Assembly: GCA_021832305.1 (NCBI GenBank)
Contig: JAKBLB010000018.1
Coordinates: 1-38,470 of the forward strand
Source: Pseudomonadota bacterium
Lineage (GTDB): Bacteria; Pseudomonadota; Gammaproteobacteria; Burkholderiales; Ferrovaceae
Direction: 5' to 3'
Length of the DNA stretch: 38,470 nt
Shown: in pieces, positions 16,358 through 24,747 of the stretch
How positions within the stretch are numbered: position 1 is the first letter of the stretch
How the letters are laid out: every line of letters begins with the position of its first letter
Position numbers and translations under genes: made by a program
The notes under the pieces: generated by a model
Database searches by the model: none
Told to the model about the DNA's origin: nothing
What the model saw: only the letters and a program-made list of their open reading frames with translations

Positions 16358-17470
16358 ATGCGCCTTCTCCTGACCCTCTTCCTGATCACTCCGCTGCTGG
16401 TTTTCTCTCTGGGTGCCGAGGCTCGTCGTATCAAGGACCTCGCCACCATCCAGGGAGTCCGGCATAACCAGTTGATCGGTTATGGACTGGTCGTCGGTCT
16501 GGATGGCACCGGCGACATGACCATCCTAACGCCCTTCACCGTTCAGAGTTTCCTCAACATGCTGACCCGGATGGGCATCAATACCCCGCCCGCCAGTATC
16601 CTCCAGACCATGCTCAAGAACGTGGCGGCGGTCATGGTAACCGCTGACCTGCCTCCTTTTTCCCGTCCCGGTCAGACCATCGATGTCACCGTCTCCTCCG
16701 TTGGGAACGCCAATAGCCTGCTGGGGGGCACCCTGCTGATGACACCGCTCAAGGGAGCTGACGGGCAGGTATACGCCATGGCGCAGGGAAATTTGTTGGT
16801 TGGAGGGGTAGGCGGGGGGGCCAAAGGATCCAAGGTTCTGGTCAATCACCAGAGCGTCGGTCTCATTCCCAGCGGAGCCACCGTCGAACGTCTGGTCAAT
16901 TCCCCTTTTTCCCAGGGGGACTACATTACGCTCGAATTGAATGAAATGGATTTCACCACCGCCACTCAAATGGCGGACGTCATCAATCAGCAATTGGCTT
17001 TGGGCCAACCCATCGCTGCCGCTCTCGATGGGAGAACCCTTCAGGTCCAGGCACCCAGGGGCACGGCCCGGGTTCAGTTCATGTCCCGCCTGGAAAATCT
17101 TCAAGTGGATGCGGGAATCGAAGAAGCCAAAGTCATCATCAACGCCCGCAATGGTTCCGTAGTGATGAACCAGAATGTCACATTGGAGGAATGCGCCGTA
17201 GCTCATGGCAATCTCACCGTGGTCATCAGCGCACTCAACCAGGTCAGCCAACCCAACCCGCTATCCAACGGAAACACCGTTCAAACCGGGCAAGCCGCCG
17301 TCAACATCAAGGAGGACAAGGGGGCACTCATTCTGCTCAAAAAAGGGGTTTCCCTCAACGAGGTCATCCGTGCCCTGAATACCCTGGGCGCCAAACCGGA
17401 AGATCTCTTGTCCATCCTTCAATCAATGAAAGCGGCGGGCGCATTGCACGCCGAACTGGAGATCATTTGA
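16358..17470 (+). CDS. flgI: flagellar P-ring protein FlgI
   Basis: FlgI forms the periplasmic P ring around the rod. From the ATG at 16358 it has 370 residues (E. coli 365). It starts with a Sec signal peptide (MRLLLTLFLITPLLVFSLGAEA) and then RRIKDLATIQGVRHNQLIGYGLVVGLDGTGD, a hallmark of the family. The open frame extends 219 bases upstream into flgH, but that part is not conserved, and the signal peptide fixes this start. The ribosome site is weak, so translation probably depends on flgH. Its chaperone FlgA is encoded at 10424-11119. Confidence 0.97.
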   Translation: MRLLLTLFLITPLLVFSLGAEARRIKDLATIQGVRHNQLIGYGLVVGLDGTGDMTILTPFTVQSFLNMLTRMGINTPPASILQTMLKNVAAVMVTADLPPFSRPGQTIDVTVSSVGNANSLLGGTLLMTPLKGADGQVYAMAQGNLLVGGVGGGAKGSKVLVNHQSVGLIPSGATVERLVNSPFSQGDYITLELNEMDFTTATQMADVINQQLALGQPIAAALDGRTLQVQAPRGTARVQFMSRLENLQVDAGIEEAKVIINARNGSVVMNQNVTLEECAVAHGNLTVVISALNQVSQPNPLSNGNTVQTGQAAVNIKEDKGALILLKKGVSLNEVIRALNTLGAKPEDLLSILQSMKAAGALHAELEII

Positions 17471-17471
17471 C

Positions 17472-17897
17472 ATGGCCCACGACCTCCCTCTCTCCGTCGA
17501 CCCCAACGCCCGTTTGGCCTTTGACAGCCAGGCATTGGGGGGACTGCGCCTGAAAGCGCACCAGGATCCGAACAAATCGCTCCCTCAGGTCGCCAAGCAG
17601 TTTGAAACCGTTTTCATGAACATGATGATGAAATCCATGCGTGCCACGGTCCCCCAGGACAGCCTGGGGGACAGTCAACAAACCAAGATGTTCACGGAGA
17701 TGCTGGACAAACAGTTGGCTCAGAATGCGTCAAAGAGCCATGGGTTGGGGTTGGCAGACCTGATCGTCAAACAGTTGTCCCCTCATTCTTCCATTCCACA
17801 CCCTTCCTCCCCTCTCTCTAAAGTTGTCGCTCCCACAGCCGATAACCTGGTGAAGAAGGGGATCCCCCTCAAAGCCCCGGGAGTCCACCATGACTGA
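17472..17897 (+). CDS. flgJ: rod-cap protein FlgJ, single-domain form
   Basis: FlgJ caps the growing rod. The first 100 residues match the rod-binding domain: LPQVAKQFETVFMNMMMKSMRATVPQDSL and QQTKMFTEMLDKQLAQNAS...GLGLADLIVKQL. The protein stops at 141 residues, whereas E. coli FlgJ has 313 because of a C-terminal peptidoglycan hydrolase domain. No trace of that domain is seen; flgK starts inside the last codons (8-base overlap). A separate lytic enzyme elsewhere in the genome must open the cell wall for the rod. Single-domain FlgJ occurs in several other bacterial groups. Confidence 0.93.
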   Translation: MAHDLPLSVDPNARLAFDSQALGGLRLKAHQDPNKSLPQVAKQFETVFMNMMMKSMRATVPQDSLGDSQQTKMFTEMLDKQLAQNASKSHGLGLADLIVKQLSPHSSIPHPSSPLSKVVAPTADNLVKKGIPLKAPGVHHD

Positions 17898-19800
17898 CAT
17901 GATGACCAGCATTGGAATCAGCGCATTGAATGCTGCCCAGGCTGGTTTGCTCACCACCGGCAACAATATTGCCAACGCCTCCACTCCTGGGTACAGCCGC
18001 GAGCAAACCGTACAGTCTGCCCTGCCCTCGCTGGGCACAGGCAATGGATTCATTGGTCAAGGGGTCAATGTCACCACGGTCAAGCGCCTCTACAGCAGTT
18101 TCATCAACACCCAGTTGCAACAACAGCAGTCCGCTTCCAGTCAACTGACGACTTATTACAACCAGATCCAGCAAATCAACAACATCATTGCAGATCCCGC
18201 AGCCGGATTATCTCCTGCGCTGCAAAACTTGTTCAGCGCCATCAATGGGGTTTCGAATGCACCCGCCTCCATTGCAGCACGTCAAGGTTTGATCAGCAAT
18301 GCCCAATCACTGACCGGGACCTTCCAAACCCTGAATCAGGTCATGACCGGTTTGGCAAGCAGCACCAACCAGCAAATCGCTTCCAGCGTCGTGAATATCA
18401 ATGCTTATGCCAAACAAATCGCATCCCTGAACCAGAGCATCCTCACGTCCTCGGCCAGCAACACGTTCCAGCAGCCCAATTCCCTGCTTGACCAGCGCAA
18501 CCAGTTGATCAGTCAACTGAGTCAAGAGATCAATGCCACCGTACTCAAACAACCCAACGGATCAGATACCGTGTATATCGGCAACGGACAGCCGCTGGTC
18601 GTCGGCAACCAGGCCATGACCCTGAATACCGTCCCCGCTCAGTCCAACCCGACCCAACTCGATATCGCCTATGTCACGCCCAATGGAGCCACCCTGCGCC
18701 TCCCCACCAACAGTATCCAGGGAGGAAATCTGGGGGGGTTGATGGCCTTTCAGAATCAAAGTCTGGTCCCCACCCAAAGTCAGTTGGGATTGATCGCCAC
18801 CGGTCTGGGCATGGCCATCAATACACAGCAACTCCAGGGTCAGGATCTCAACGGGGCCTTGGGCACCCCCCTGTTCCAGATTGCTTCTCCCGTGGTCATT
18901 GCCAACCAGTCCAATACGGGAACCGCCACGGTCAGCGCGACCATCACCCAGGCCAGTGCATTGACAGGGAGCAATTACACACTATCCTATAACGGGAGCC
19001 AGTACACCCTGACCCGTCTGTCCGATCACACGGTCACCACCAGCAGCACGATGCCCATGAATGTCGACGGATTGTCTCTTCAGGTATCGGCCACACCCAA
19101 CGCCGGAAACAGTTATCTGATCGAACCCACCATCAATGGCGCCCAGAATTTGAAGGTCATTCTCACCGACCCCACAAAAATTGCTGCCGCCATTCCCGTT
19201 CAAGGCAATGCTTCCTCGACCAACATCGGAACCGGAAGTTTATCCGCACCTACCGTCACCTCGGGGCTCCCCCTCAACCCGAATCTGCAGGACACGGTTA
19301 ACCTCACCTTCACCAGCCCCACGACCTACACCGTCACAGACAGCACGACAGGAACGACGCTCGCCTCAGGCGTCACCTATGCCCCCGGAGGAACGATCAG
19401 TTACAACGGATGGAGCGCCACCTTGAACGGGGCTCCGCAAACCAATGACGTATTCACCGTCAGCGCCAATACCGGTGCAAGCACGGACGGCAACAATGCC
19501 GTAGCCATGGGTGCGCTACAATCTCAGAATACCTTGCTGGGCGGGACCGCCAGTTTTGCGGTAGCCTATGCCCAACTGGTCAGTCAGGTGGGAACGCAAA
19601 CCAGTCAACTGCAGGTCCAGTCTACCGCCCAAACCAATCTGGTCAACCAGACGACTCAAAACCAACAGTCCATCTCGGGGGTCAACCTGAATGAAGAGGC
19701 GGCCAACCTGATTCAATTTCAACAAGCCTATCAGGCCGCCGGAAAAGCCATTCAAGTGTCCAACACCATGTTTTCCACCGTCCTCGGCATGCTCAACTAA
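17890..19800 (+). CDS. flgK: flagellar hook-associated protein 1 FlgK
   Basis: FlgK is the first junction protein between hook and filament. The 636-residue protein is longer than E. coli FlgK (547). The N-terminus ISALNAAQAGLLTTGNNIANASTPGYSREQ and the C-terminus NEEAANLIQFQQAYQAAGKAIQVSNTMFSTVLGML are the canonical coiled-coil ends. The extra length includes a module at about 19270-19490 (ISYNGWSATLNGAPQTNDVF) that has a counterpart in FlgL. The start overlaps flgJ by eight bases. An in-frame ATG nine bases on is an alternative. Confidence 0.97.
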   Translation: MTDMMTSIGISALNAAQAGLLTTGNNIANASTPGYSREQTVQSALPSLGTGNGFIGQGVNVTTVKRLYSSFINTQLQQQQSASSQLTTYYNQIQQINNIIADPAAGLSPALQNLFSAINGVSNAPASIAARQGLISNAQSLTGTFQTLNQVMTGLASSTNQQIASSVVNINAYAKQIASLNQSILTSSASNTFQQPNSLLDQRNQLISQLSQEINATVLKQPNGSDTVYIGNGQPLVVGNQAMTLNTVPAQSNPTQLDIAYVTPNGATLRLPTNSIQGGNLGGLMAFQNQSLVPTQSQLGLIATGLGMAINTQQLQGQDLNGALGTPLFQIASPVVIANQSNTGTATVSATITQASALTGSNYTLSYNGSQYTLTRLSDHTVTTSSTMPMNVDGLSLQVSATPNAGNSYLIEPTINGAQNLKVILTDPTKIAAAIPVQGNASSTNIGTGSLSAPTVTSGLPLNPNLQDTVNLTFTSPTTYTVTDSTTGTTLASGVTYAPGGTISYNGWSATLNGAPQTNDVFTVSANTGASTDGNNAVAMGALQSQNTLLGGTASFAVAYAQLVSQVGTQTSQLQVQSTAQTNLVNQTTQNQQSISGVNLNEEAANLIQFQQAYQAAGKAIQVSNTMFSTVLGMLN

Positions 19801-19811
19801 AGGAGGGCACC

Positions 19812-21062
19812 ATGGTCCGCATCAGTACTGGCACCTTTTACGATAACAGCATCCAGGCCATGAACCAGCAGCAGTCGGCGCTGCTCAATACCCAGTTGCA
19901 ACTGTCTTCCGGAAAACAAATCAATACCCCGGCAGACAATCCTGGCGGAGCCGCTCAGGTCATCGATCTGACGCAGGCTGCCGGCATGAATACCCAATAT
20001 CAGAACAATATCACCGCCGCCCAGAACCAGATGTCCATGGCCTCCAGTGTCCTGCAAAGCATCACTACCCTGGTACAAAACGTCCAATCCACCGTCATCT
20101 CGGCCAATAATGCAGCGCTCAACAATTCCAACCGACAGACTCTGGCCACCACGCTCCAGCAACAACTGACTCAGTTGATCGGGTTGGCCAACAGTCGGGA
20201 TGGAACGGGAAACTATCTATTTTCAGGAACCAAGGGATCCACCAAACCCTTTATCGTCACTTCCAGTGGCGTCCAATATCAGGGCAACAGTGGACAGCAA
20301 TTGATGCAGGTGGCCAGTGGACGCAGTATGCCCACCAACGTCAATGGAGCCGACCTGTTCATGAACGTTGCCAATGGAAACGGGTATTTCGTCACCAGCA
20401 ACACCGCCAGCAATGCGGGTTCCGGCGTCATCAGTCAGGGTGGCTTGGCGTCCCCGCCACCCACCACAACCCAGCAGGGCAACCATTACACACTGACTTT
20501 CAGTATCGCCGGAGGGGTCACGACCTACACGGTATCCGGTACCGATGCCAGTGGCGCAGCCCTGCCTGCCGCCAGCCTTCCTGCAGCCAATCAACCCTAC
20601 ACCAGCGGTCAAACCATCGCCTTCAACGGCATTCAGTTCAACATTCAGGGGCAACCGGCCAATGGAGATAGTTTTAACGTAGCCCCCAGCACCCATGTCC
20701 CCATTTTTCAGACGCTGCAAAACCTCATCAATCTGCTCAATACCCCCTTGCCGGCAGGCAACAGCGCAGCATCCGGCAATTTCGTCCAGCAACTCCAGAC
20801 GGCCGAGGGAAATCTTAACCAGGGACTCAACGCCATCCTGACCGGCAATGTCACCTTGGGGACCAACCTGGGTGCCCTGACCAACCTGACGGCAACGGAA
20901 AACAGTTTGAATATTCAATACCAGTCGACCCTATCCCAGATACAGGATACCAATTACACTTCAGCCCTCAGTCTTCTGTCTCAGGAAAAGCTCAGTCTGC
21001 AAGCGGCCATGCAATCCTTCACCTCCATCTCCAGTCTGTCGCTGTTCAACTATCTGCGCTGA
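19812..21062 (+). CDS. flgL: flagellar hook-associated protein 3 FlgL
   Basis: FlgL is the second hook-filament junction protein. The 416-residue protein (E. coli 317) opens with VRISTGTFYDNSIQAMNQQQSALLNTQLQLSSGKQINTPADNP, the flagellin-like N-terminal helix region. It closes with TSALSLLSQEKLSLQAAMQSFTSISSLSLFNYL. The extra length lies mainly in a central insert (about 20476-20700) with IAFNGIQFNIQGQPANGDSFNV, shared with FlgK. AGGAGG precedes the ATG. It ends the flgB-L operon and faces fliR, whose stop is 15 bases away. Confidence 0.96.
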   Translation: MVRISTGTFYDNSIQAMNQQQSALLNTQLQLSSGKQINTPADNPGGAAQVIDLTQAAGMNTQYQNNITAAQNQMSMASSVLQSITTLVQNVQSTVISANNAALNNSNRQTLATTLQQQLTQLIGLANSRDGTGNYLFSGTKGSTKPFIVTSSGVQYQGNSGQQLMQVASGRSMPTNVNGADLFMNVANGNGYFVTSNTASNAGSGVISQGGLASPPPTTTQQGNHYTLTFSIAGGVTTYTVSGTDASGAALPAASLPAANQPYTSGQTIAFNGIQFNIQGQPANGDSFNVAPSTHVPIFQTLQNLINLLNTPLPAGNSAASGNFVQQLQTAEGNLNQGLNAILTGNVTLGTNLGALTNLTATENSLNIQYQSTLSQIQDTNYTSALSLLSQEKLSLQAAMQSFTSISSLSLFNYLR

Positions 21063-21100
21063 CCCACGGGCCACTGGTCAATGCAGCAGTCCCGTGGTCA
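21060..21100. terminator. inverted repeat at the convergent flgL/fliR junction
   Basis: TGACC(C)ACGGG at 21060-21070 pairs with CCCGTGGTCA at 21091-21100 with one bulged base. The 20-base loop contains the fliR stop, and the flgL stop is in the left arm. The position suggests a shared terminator for two convergent flagellar operons. There is no T-run, so termination efficiency is uncertain. Confidence 0.4.
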
Positions 21101-21875
21101 TTCGTAGCCCCATCTCGATACTGTCGCGAATCATCCGCTCCGCCAAAACAGGCAAAACAGGCAAGGAAAAGTCCAGCACGATAAACCCGACCGCCAGGGT
21201 CAATGGAAAACCGACGGCAAAAAGATTCAACTGGGGAGCCGCGCGCGTCAATACGCCCAGGCCCAGATTGGTGATGAGCAAAGCCGCCAAAACAGGCAAG
21301 GACAGACGCAGCGCATCCATGAACAACGCTCCCGCCCAGATCAACCCGACTTGCCACCCCTGGGCATGGAATTGCAGGGCGGGATCCAGGGGAATTTGCT
21401 GAAAACTGTCTGCCAATGCCTCAATGACCAGCAGATGTCCATCCATGGAAAGAAAAATCAACGTAAAAAGGACCGTCAAGAACTGTCCGACCAAGGGTCG
21501 GAAAGTCGCATGGGTGGGGTCATAGAAACTGGCAAACCCCAGGCCCATTTGCAACCCCATCATATCTCCCGCCATGGTCACTGCCGCAAAAACGATGTTC
21601 AGGCAAAAACCCAGGACGAGGCCAATCCCTATCTGCTCCAGCAGAAGCATCACACCCTCGGGTGAGACCAGGCTCACAGAGGGATGGTTCGGAGGAAGAA
21701 CTGGGGCAATGACCAGGGTCAAGGCCAAACCGAGACCAATCCGCACCTGCACCGGTGCCGGCGATTGTCCCAGCACGGGGGCCGTGGCCAGTACCGACAA
21801 GATTCGGGCCAAAGGAAGAAAAAACTGGGCGATCCAGGTATCCCACTGCGTGGTGGTAACCGTCAACAAATCCAT
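21078..21875 (-). CDS. fliR: flagellar export gate protein FliR
   Basis: FliR is an integral inner-membrane part of the flagellar type III export gate with FliP and FliQ. The 265-residue protein (E. coli 261) has about six hydrophobic segments. Conserved landmarks are FFLPLARILSVLATAPVLG at the N-terminus, GLQMGLGFASFYDP in the middle and NLFAVGFPLTLAVGF near the C-terminus. I chose ATG 21875, two bases after the fliQ stop; an in-frame TTG six bases upstream is possible. It ends the fliF-to-fliR operon. No FlhB fusion is present. Confidence 0.95.
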   Translation of the reverse strand: MDLLTVTTTQWDTWIAQFFLPLARILSVLATAPVLGQSPAPVQVRIGLGLALTLVIAPVLPPNHPSVSLVSPEGVMLLLEQIGIGLVLGFCLNIVFAAVTMAGDMMGLQMGLGFASFYDPTHATFRPLVGQFLTVLFTLIFLSMDGHLLVIEALADSFQQIPLDPALQFHAQGWQVGLIWAGALFMDALRLSLPVLAALLITNLGLGVLTRAAPQLNLFAVGFPLTLAVGFIVLDFSLPVLPVLAERMIRDSIEMGLRMTTGLLH

Positions 21876-21877
21876 GA

Positions 21878-22147
21878 TCAACCCACCATGGCGGGGATTC
21901 CATCGTAAAGACGATGGATGTAATCCACCATCAAACTGATCATCCAGGGTCCGAGAATCACCAATACCAACACCATACCCAACATTTTTGGAATGAAGGA
22001 CAAGGTCATTTCATTGATCTGGGTAGCGGCCTGAAAAATGCTGATGATCAGTCCGATGCCCAGCGCTACCAACAAGATAGGGGCCGACACGACCACCGCC
22101 AGGGTCAGCGCCTGCTGGCCCAAGGTCATGACACTTTCAGGCGTCAT
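21878..22147 (-). CDS. fliQ: flagellar export gate protein FliQ
   Basis: FliQ is a two-helix membrane protein of the export gate. Starting at ATG 22147 gives [14 protein letters not shown] and 89 residues, the same length and opening as E. coli. The conserved core IISIFQAATQINEMTLSFIPKM links the two membrane helices. The start overlaps the fliP stop, and an ATG three bases upstream (22150) gives one extra methionine. An open frame extends further upstream but without family similarity. Confidence 0.96.
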   Translation of the reverse strand: MTPESVMTLGQQALTLAVVVSAPILLVALGIGLIISIFQAATQINEMTLSFIPKMLGMVLVLVILGPWMISLMVDYIHRLYDGIPAMVG

Positions 22148-22896
22148 CATGGATTGAAACTCTGCATCAGGGAACCGATGAGCAGGTTCCAACCATCCGC
22201 CAGGACGAACAACATCAACTTGAAGGGTAAGGAAATCACCGAAGGTGAAACCATCATCATCCCCATGGACATCAAGACACTGGCCACAACCATGTCGATG
22301 ATCAGGAAGGGAATGAAGATGACGAATCCTATCTGAAAGGCGGTTTTCAATTCGCTCGTCACAAAGGCCGGAACCAACACCTTGAAAGGGACCTGATCCG
22401 GTGTTTGCAACGCAGCATTATTGGAGATCTTGACGAACAGAGCCAAGTCACTTTCGCGGGTCTGGTGGAGCATGAAGGTTTTGAGGGGGATGCTGCCTCG
22501 ATCCGCCGCCTCCTGAAGAGAGATTTTCTCCTCGCTATAAGGAACCCAAGCCGTGGCATACACTTTATCGTAGACCGGAGCCATGACAAAAAATGTCAGA
22601 AACAGGGCCAACCCAATCAAAACCTGATTGGGCGGCGAAGTCTGGGTCCCCAGCGCCGAACGCATGAGTGAGAGCACGATGATGATGCGCGTAAAACCCG
22701 TCATCATCAACAGCAAGGCTGGCAGAAAACTGAGAGAAGTGAGCAGAATCAGGGTTTGCAGACTGAAAGAGTAGGTTTGCACTCCTCCCGACCCAGGGGT
22801 ACTGATCACCCCGATACCCGGGAGAGTAGCTCCCCATACGCCTTCCACCCCCCCCCACAGCAAAAGCCCCAAGCCCCATTTCACCGAATTTCTCAC
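22147..22896 (-). CDS. fliP: flagellar export gate protein FliP
   Basis: FliP is the main pore-forming protein of the export gate. From GTG 22896 it has 249 residues (E. coli 245), beginning with a signal-like hydrophobic segment ([18 protein letters not shown]). [46 protein letters not shown] is the most conserved block, followed by [42 protein letters not shown]. The GTG overlaps the fliO stop as GTGA. Longer upstream readings add a glycine- and arginine-rich tail that is the fliO gene in another frame. Confidence 0.95.
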   Translation of the reverse strand: MRNSVKWGLGLLLWGGVEGVWGATLPGIGVISTPGSGGVQTYSFSLQTLILLTSLSFLPALLLMMTGFTRIIIVLSLMRSALGTQTSPPNQVLIGLALFLTFFVMAPVYDKVYATAWVPYSEEKISLQEAADRGSIPLKTFMLHQTRESDLALFVKISNNAALQTPDQVPFKVLVPAFVTSELKTAFQIGFVIFIPFLIIDMVVASVLMSMGMMMVSPSVISLPFKLMLFVLADGWNLLIGSLMQSFNP

Positions 22897-23282
22897 CCCC
22901 CCAACTCCCCGTCCTTTCCCCCCGGTCTGGGCAATACATGCAAGGTCTGGACCTGCCCGGGGGCAACGCCCACCACCACCCATGTATCCTGAAGTTCCAC
23001 CACCACCACGCGTTCACGCTGACCCACGGCCAGGGAACTGACGATACGCAGAGACTGCCTGCCATTCCCTGCAGACGAAGATGACCACTGAAACTTTTTC
23101 AAGGCCCAGGCCACCCCCGCCATCAACGCCAGAACCAACCCCAAACTCAAGACGATCTGTATTCCGGTCGTCCAGGTCAGCACCGTCGGAGGCGCGTAGG
23201 TGGCGTGTCCATTCCCGGATTCCAGAGCCCAAACCAACCCGGGGCTGACACAGCACCCCATGACAAAAACAGGCAACTTCAT
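22893..23282 (-). CDS. fliO: flagellar assembly protein FliO
   Basis: FliO is a small membrane protein that helps FliP complexes form. The 129-residue product has a cleavable-type N-terminal segment (about 1-19) and one membrane helix (about 40-60, [18 protein letters not shown]). A cytoplasmic domain follows with [20 protein letters not shown] and [17 protein letters not shown], typical of the family. It is poorly conserved, but position between fliN and fliP (ATGA and GTGA overlaps) supports it strongly. Confidence 0.92.
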   Translation of the reverse strand: MKLPVFVMGCCVSPGLVWALESGNGHATYAPPTVLTWTTGIQIVLSLGLVLALMAGVAWALKKFQWSSSSAGNGRQSLRIVSSLAVGQRERVVVVELQDTWVVVGVAPGQVQTLHVLPRPGGKDGELGG

Positions 23283-23737
23283 CGATTCAGACGACGCATA
23301 CGTTCCGAAGGCGTAATGATGTCCGTCAGACGAATGCCGAATTTCTCGTTGACCACCACCACTTCCCCCTGTGCGATCAAAAAACCATTCACCAAAACAT
23401 CCAGGGGTTCACCCGCCATACCACTCAATTCCACCACTGATCCCTGGGCCAACTGCAACAGGTTTTTAATGGGCATCTTGGTGCGCCCCAACTCCACGGT
23501 GATATTGACCGGAATGTCCATGATCATTTCCAGATCCTGGTGCCCGGACACCGGCGGATCCTGCCCGAAGGTCTGGAAGACATGGGGTTCTGTCAGCGGC
23601 GAAGAGAAAACATGTTCCTCGGTCCCGGCAAGGGGAGCCGTCGGCGAAGGGTTGTTCACCGCGCTGGTAGCTGCTGCCTGCTCTGCCATGGCCGCACCCC
23701 AGTCATCCGCACTGATTTCCTGGTCTTCTTCATTCAT
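23279..23737 (-). CDS. fliN: flagellar motor switch protein FliN
   Basis: FliN forms the lower part of the C ring and binds FliH during export. From ATG 23737 the protein has 152 residues. A low-complexity acidic N-terminal region (about 1-75, starting MNEEDQEISADDWGAAMAEQ) precedes the SpoA domain (about 75-150): IMDIPVNITVELGRTKMPIKNLLQLAQGSVVEL and GEVVVVNEKFGIRLTDII. E. coli FliN has 137 residues. The start overlaps the fliM stop (ATGA); the longer frame reading back into fliM is rejected. Confidence 0.96.
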   Translation of the reverse strand: MNEEDQEISADDWGAAMAEQAAATSAVNNPSPTAPLAGTEEHVFSSPLTEPHVFQTFGQDPPVSGHQDLEMIMDIPVNITVELGRTKMPIKNLLQLAQGSVVELSGMAGEPLDVLVNGFLIAQGEVVVVNEKFGIRLTDIITPSERMRRLNR

Positions 23738-24744
23738 CGTTTCATTCCTTCTCCGTTGAGCCCCTCCGAAGTAGACAAAAGACGCTCGACTTTCAAGGCA
23801 TACTGGTTGTTGAAAACGCCATAGTGGCACTCCATGACGGGCACATTGTCCACCTTTCCCTGTACCAGTTCATTCATTACAAGCGGAATCACATCTCCCG
23901 GCCGGAGATTCAGAAGTTGCTCCACGGTAACGCGTGCCTCTGCCAATTCCGCCACCAACTCGATCATGGCAGATTGCACCTGAAGCGAGAGCAATTGCAT
24001 CCATCGTCGATCCAGAGACAGGTGATCCCCCTGCATCGAACTGTAGAGAAGTTCCCGAATGGGTTCGATCATGGAATAGGGCAAACAGATATGTACCCCT
24101 CCTCCCCCGCCCCCTCCAAATTCCACATCAAAAGTGGTCGCAACCACCACCTCGTTGGGGGTTGCGATATTGGCAAACTGGGGGTTCATTTCGGAGCGAA
24201 CGAACTGGAACTCCAGGGGATAAATGCCGTCCCACGACTTGCTGTAAGCCAGAAACAAAGCATCCAGCATCTTCTGGATGATGCGGTGTTCGGTCTGGGT
24301 AAATTCCCGCCCTTCGACCCGCGTATGAAATCGCCCATCCCCCCCGAACAAATTATCCACCACCAGAAAAATCAAATCTGGATCAAAGACAAAGAGCGCA
24401 TTCCCCCGCAAGGGCTTGGCTTGAACCAGATTGATATTGGCAGGGACCTGCAGGTTACGAATGAATTCACTGAACTTGAGCACACGCAACTGCCCCACGG
24501 AGACATCGGCCGCACGCCGTACCAGATTGAATAATTCGATTCTGAACAAGCGCGTAAAACGTTCGTTGATGATCTCCATGGTAGGCATACGCCCACGCAC
24601 GATACGTTCCTGCTTTCCCAGATTGTAGAGACGAGCCCCTTCATGGGCGTCCTCTTTTGCGTCGGCAGATTCCTCCCCCTCCTCACCCGTCACGCCGCGC
24701 AGTAGGGAATCGACCTCTTCCTGGGAAAGGAAATCGCTGTTCAT
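23734..24744 (-). CDS. fliM: flagellar motor switch protein FliM
   Basis: FliM binds CheY-phosphate and switches motor rotation. The 336-residue protein begins MNSDFLSQEEVDSLLRG, the CheY-binding segment. The middle CheC-like domain (IVRGRMPTMEIINERFTRLFR...) and the C-terminal SpoA domain (ELAEARVTVEQLLNLRPGDVIPL) are intact. A run of seven glycines follows VEF and precedes VHICLPYSMIEPIREL at 24097-24117. It starts three bases after the fliL stop. Confidence 0.96.
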   Translation of the reverse strand: MNSDFLSQEEVDSLLRGVTGEEGEESADAKEDAHEGARLYNLGKQERIVRGRMPTMEIINERFTRLFRIELFNLVRRAADVSVGQLRVLKFSEFIRNLQVPANINLVQAKPLRGNALFVFDPDLIFLVVDNLFGGDGRFHTRVEGREFTQTEHRIIQKMLDALFLAYSKSWDGIYPLEFQFVRSEMNPQFANIATPNEVVVATTFDVEFGGGGGGGVHICLPYSMIEPIRELLYSSMQGDHLSLDRRWMQLLSLQVQSAMIELVAELAEARVTVEQLLNLRPGDVIPLVMNELVQGKVDNVPVMECHYGVFNNQYALKVERLLSTSEGLNGEGMKR

Positions 24745-24747
24745 GGT

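Noticed and set aside
22897-22983. Longer N-terminus for FliP
   Set aside because: The extra codons are the fliO gene read in another frame; the GTG at 22896 gives family length and a GTGA overlap.
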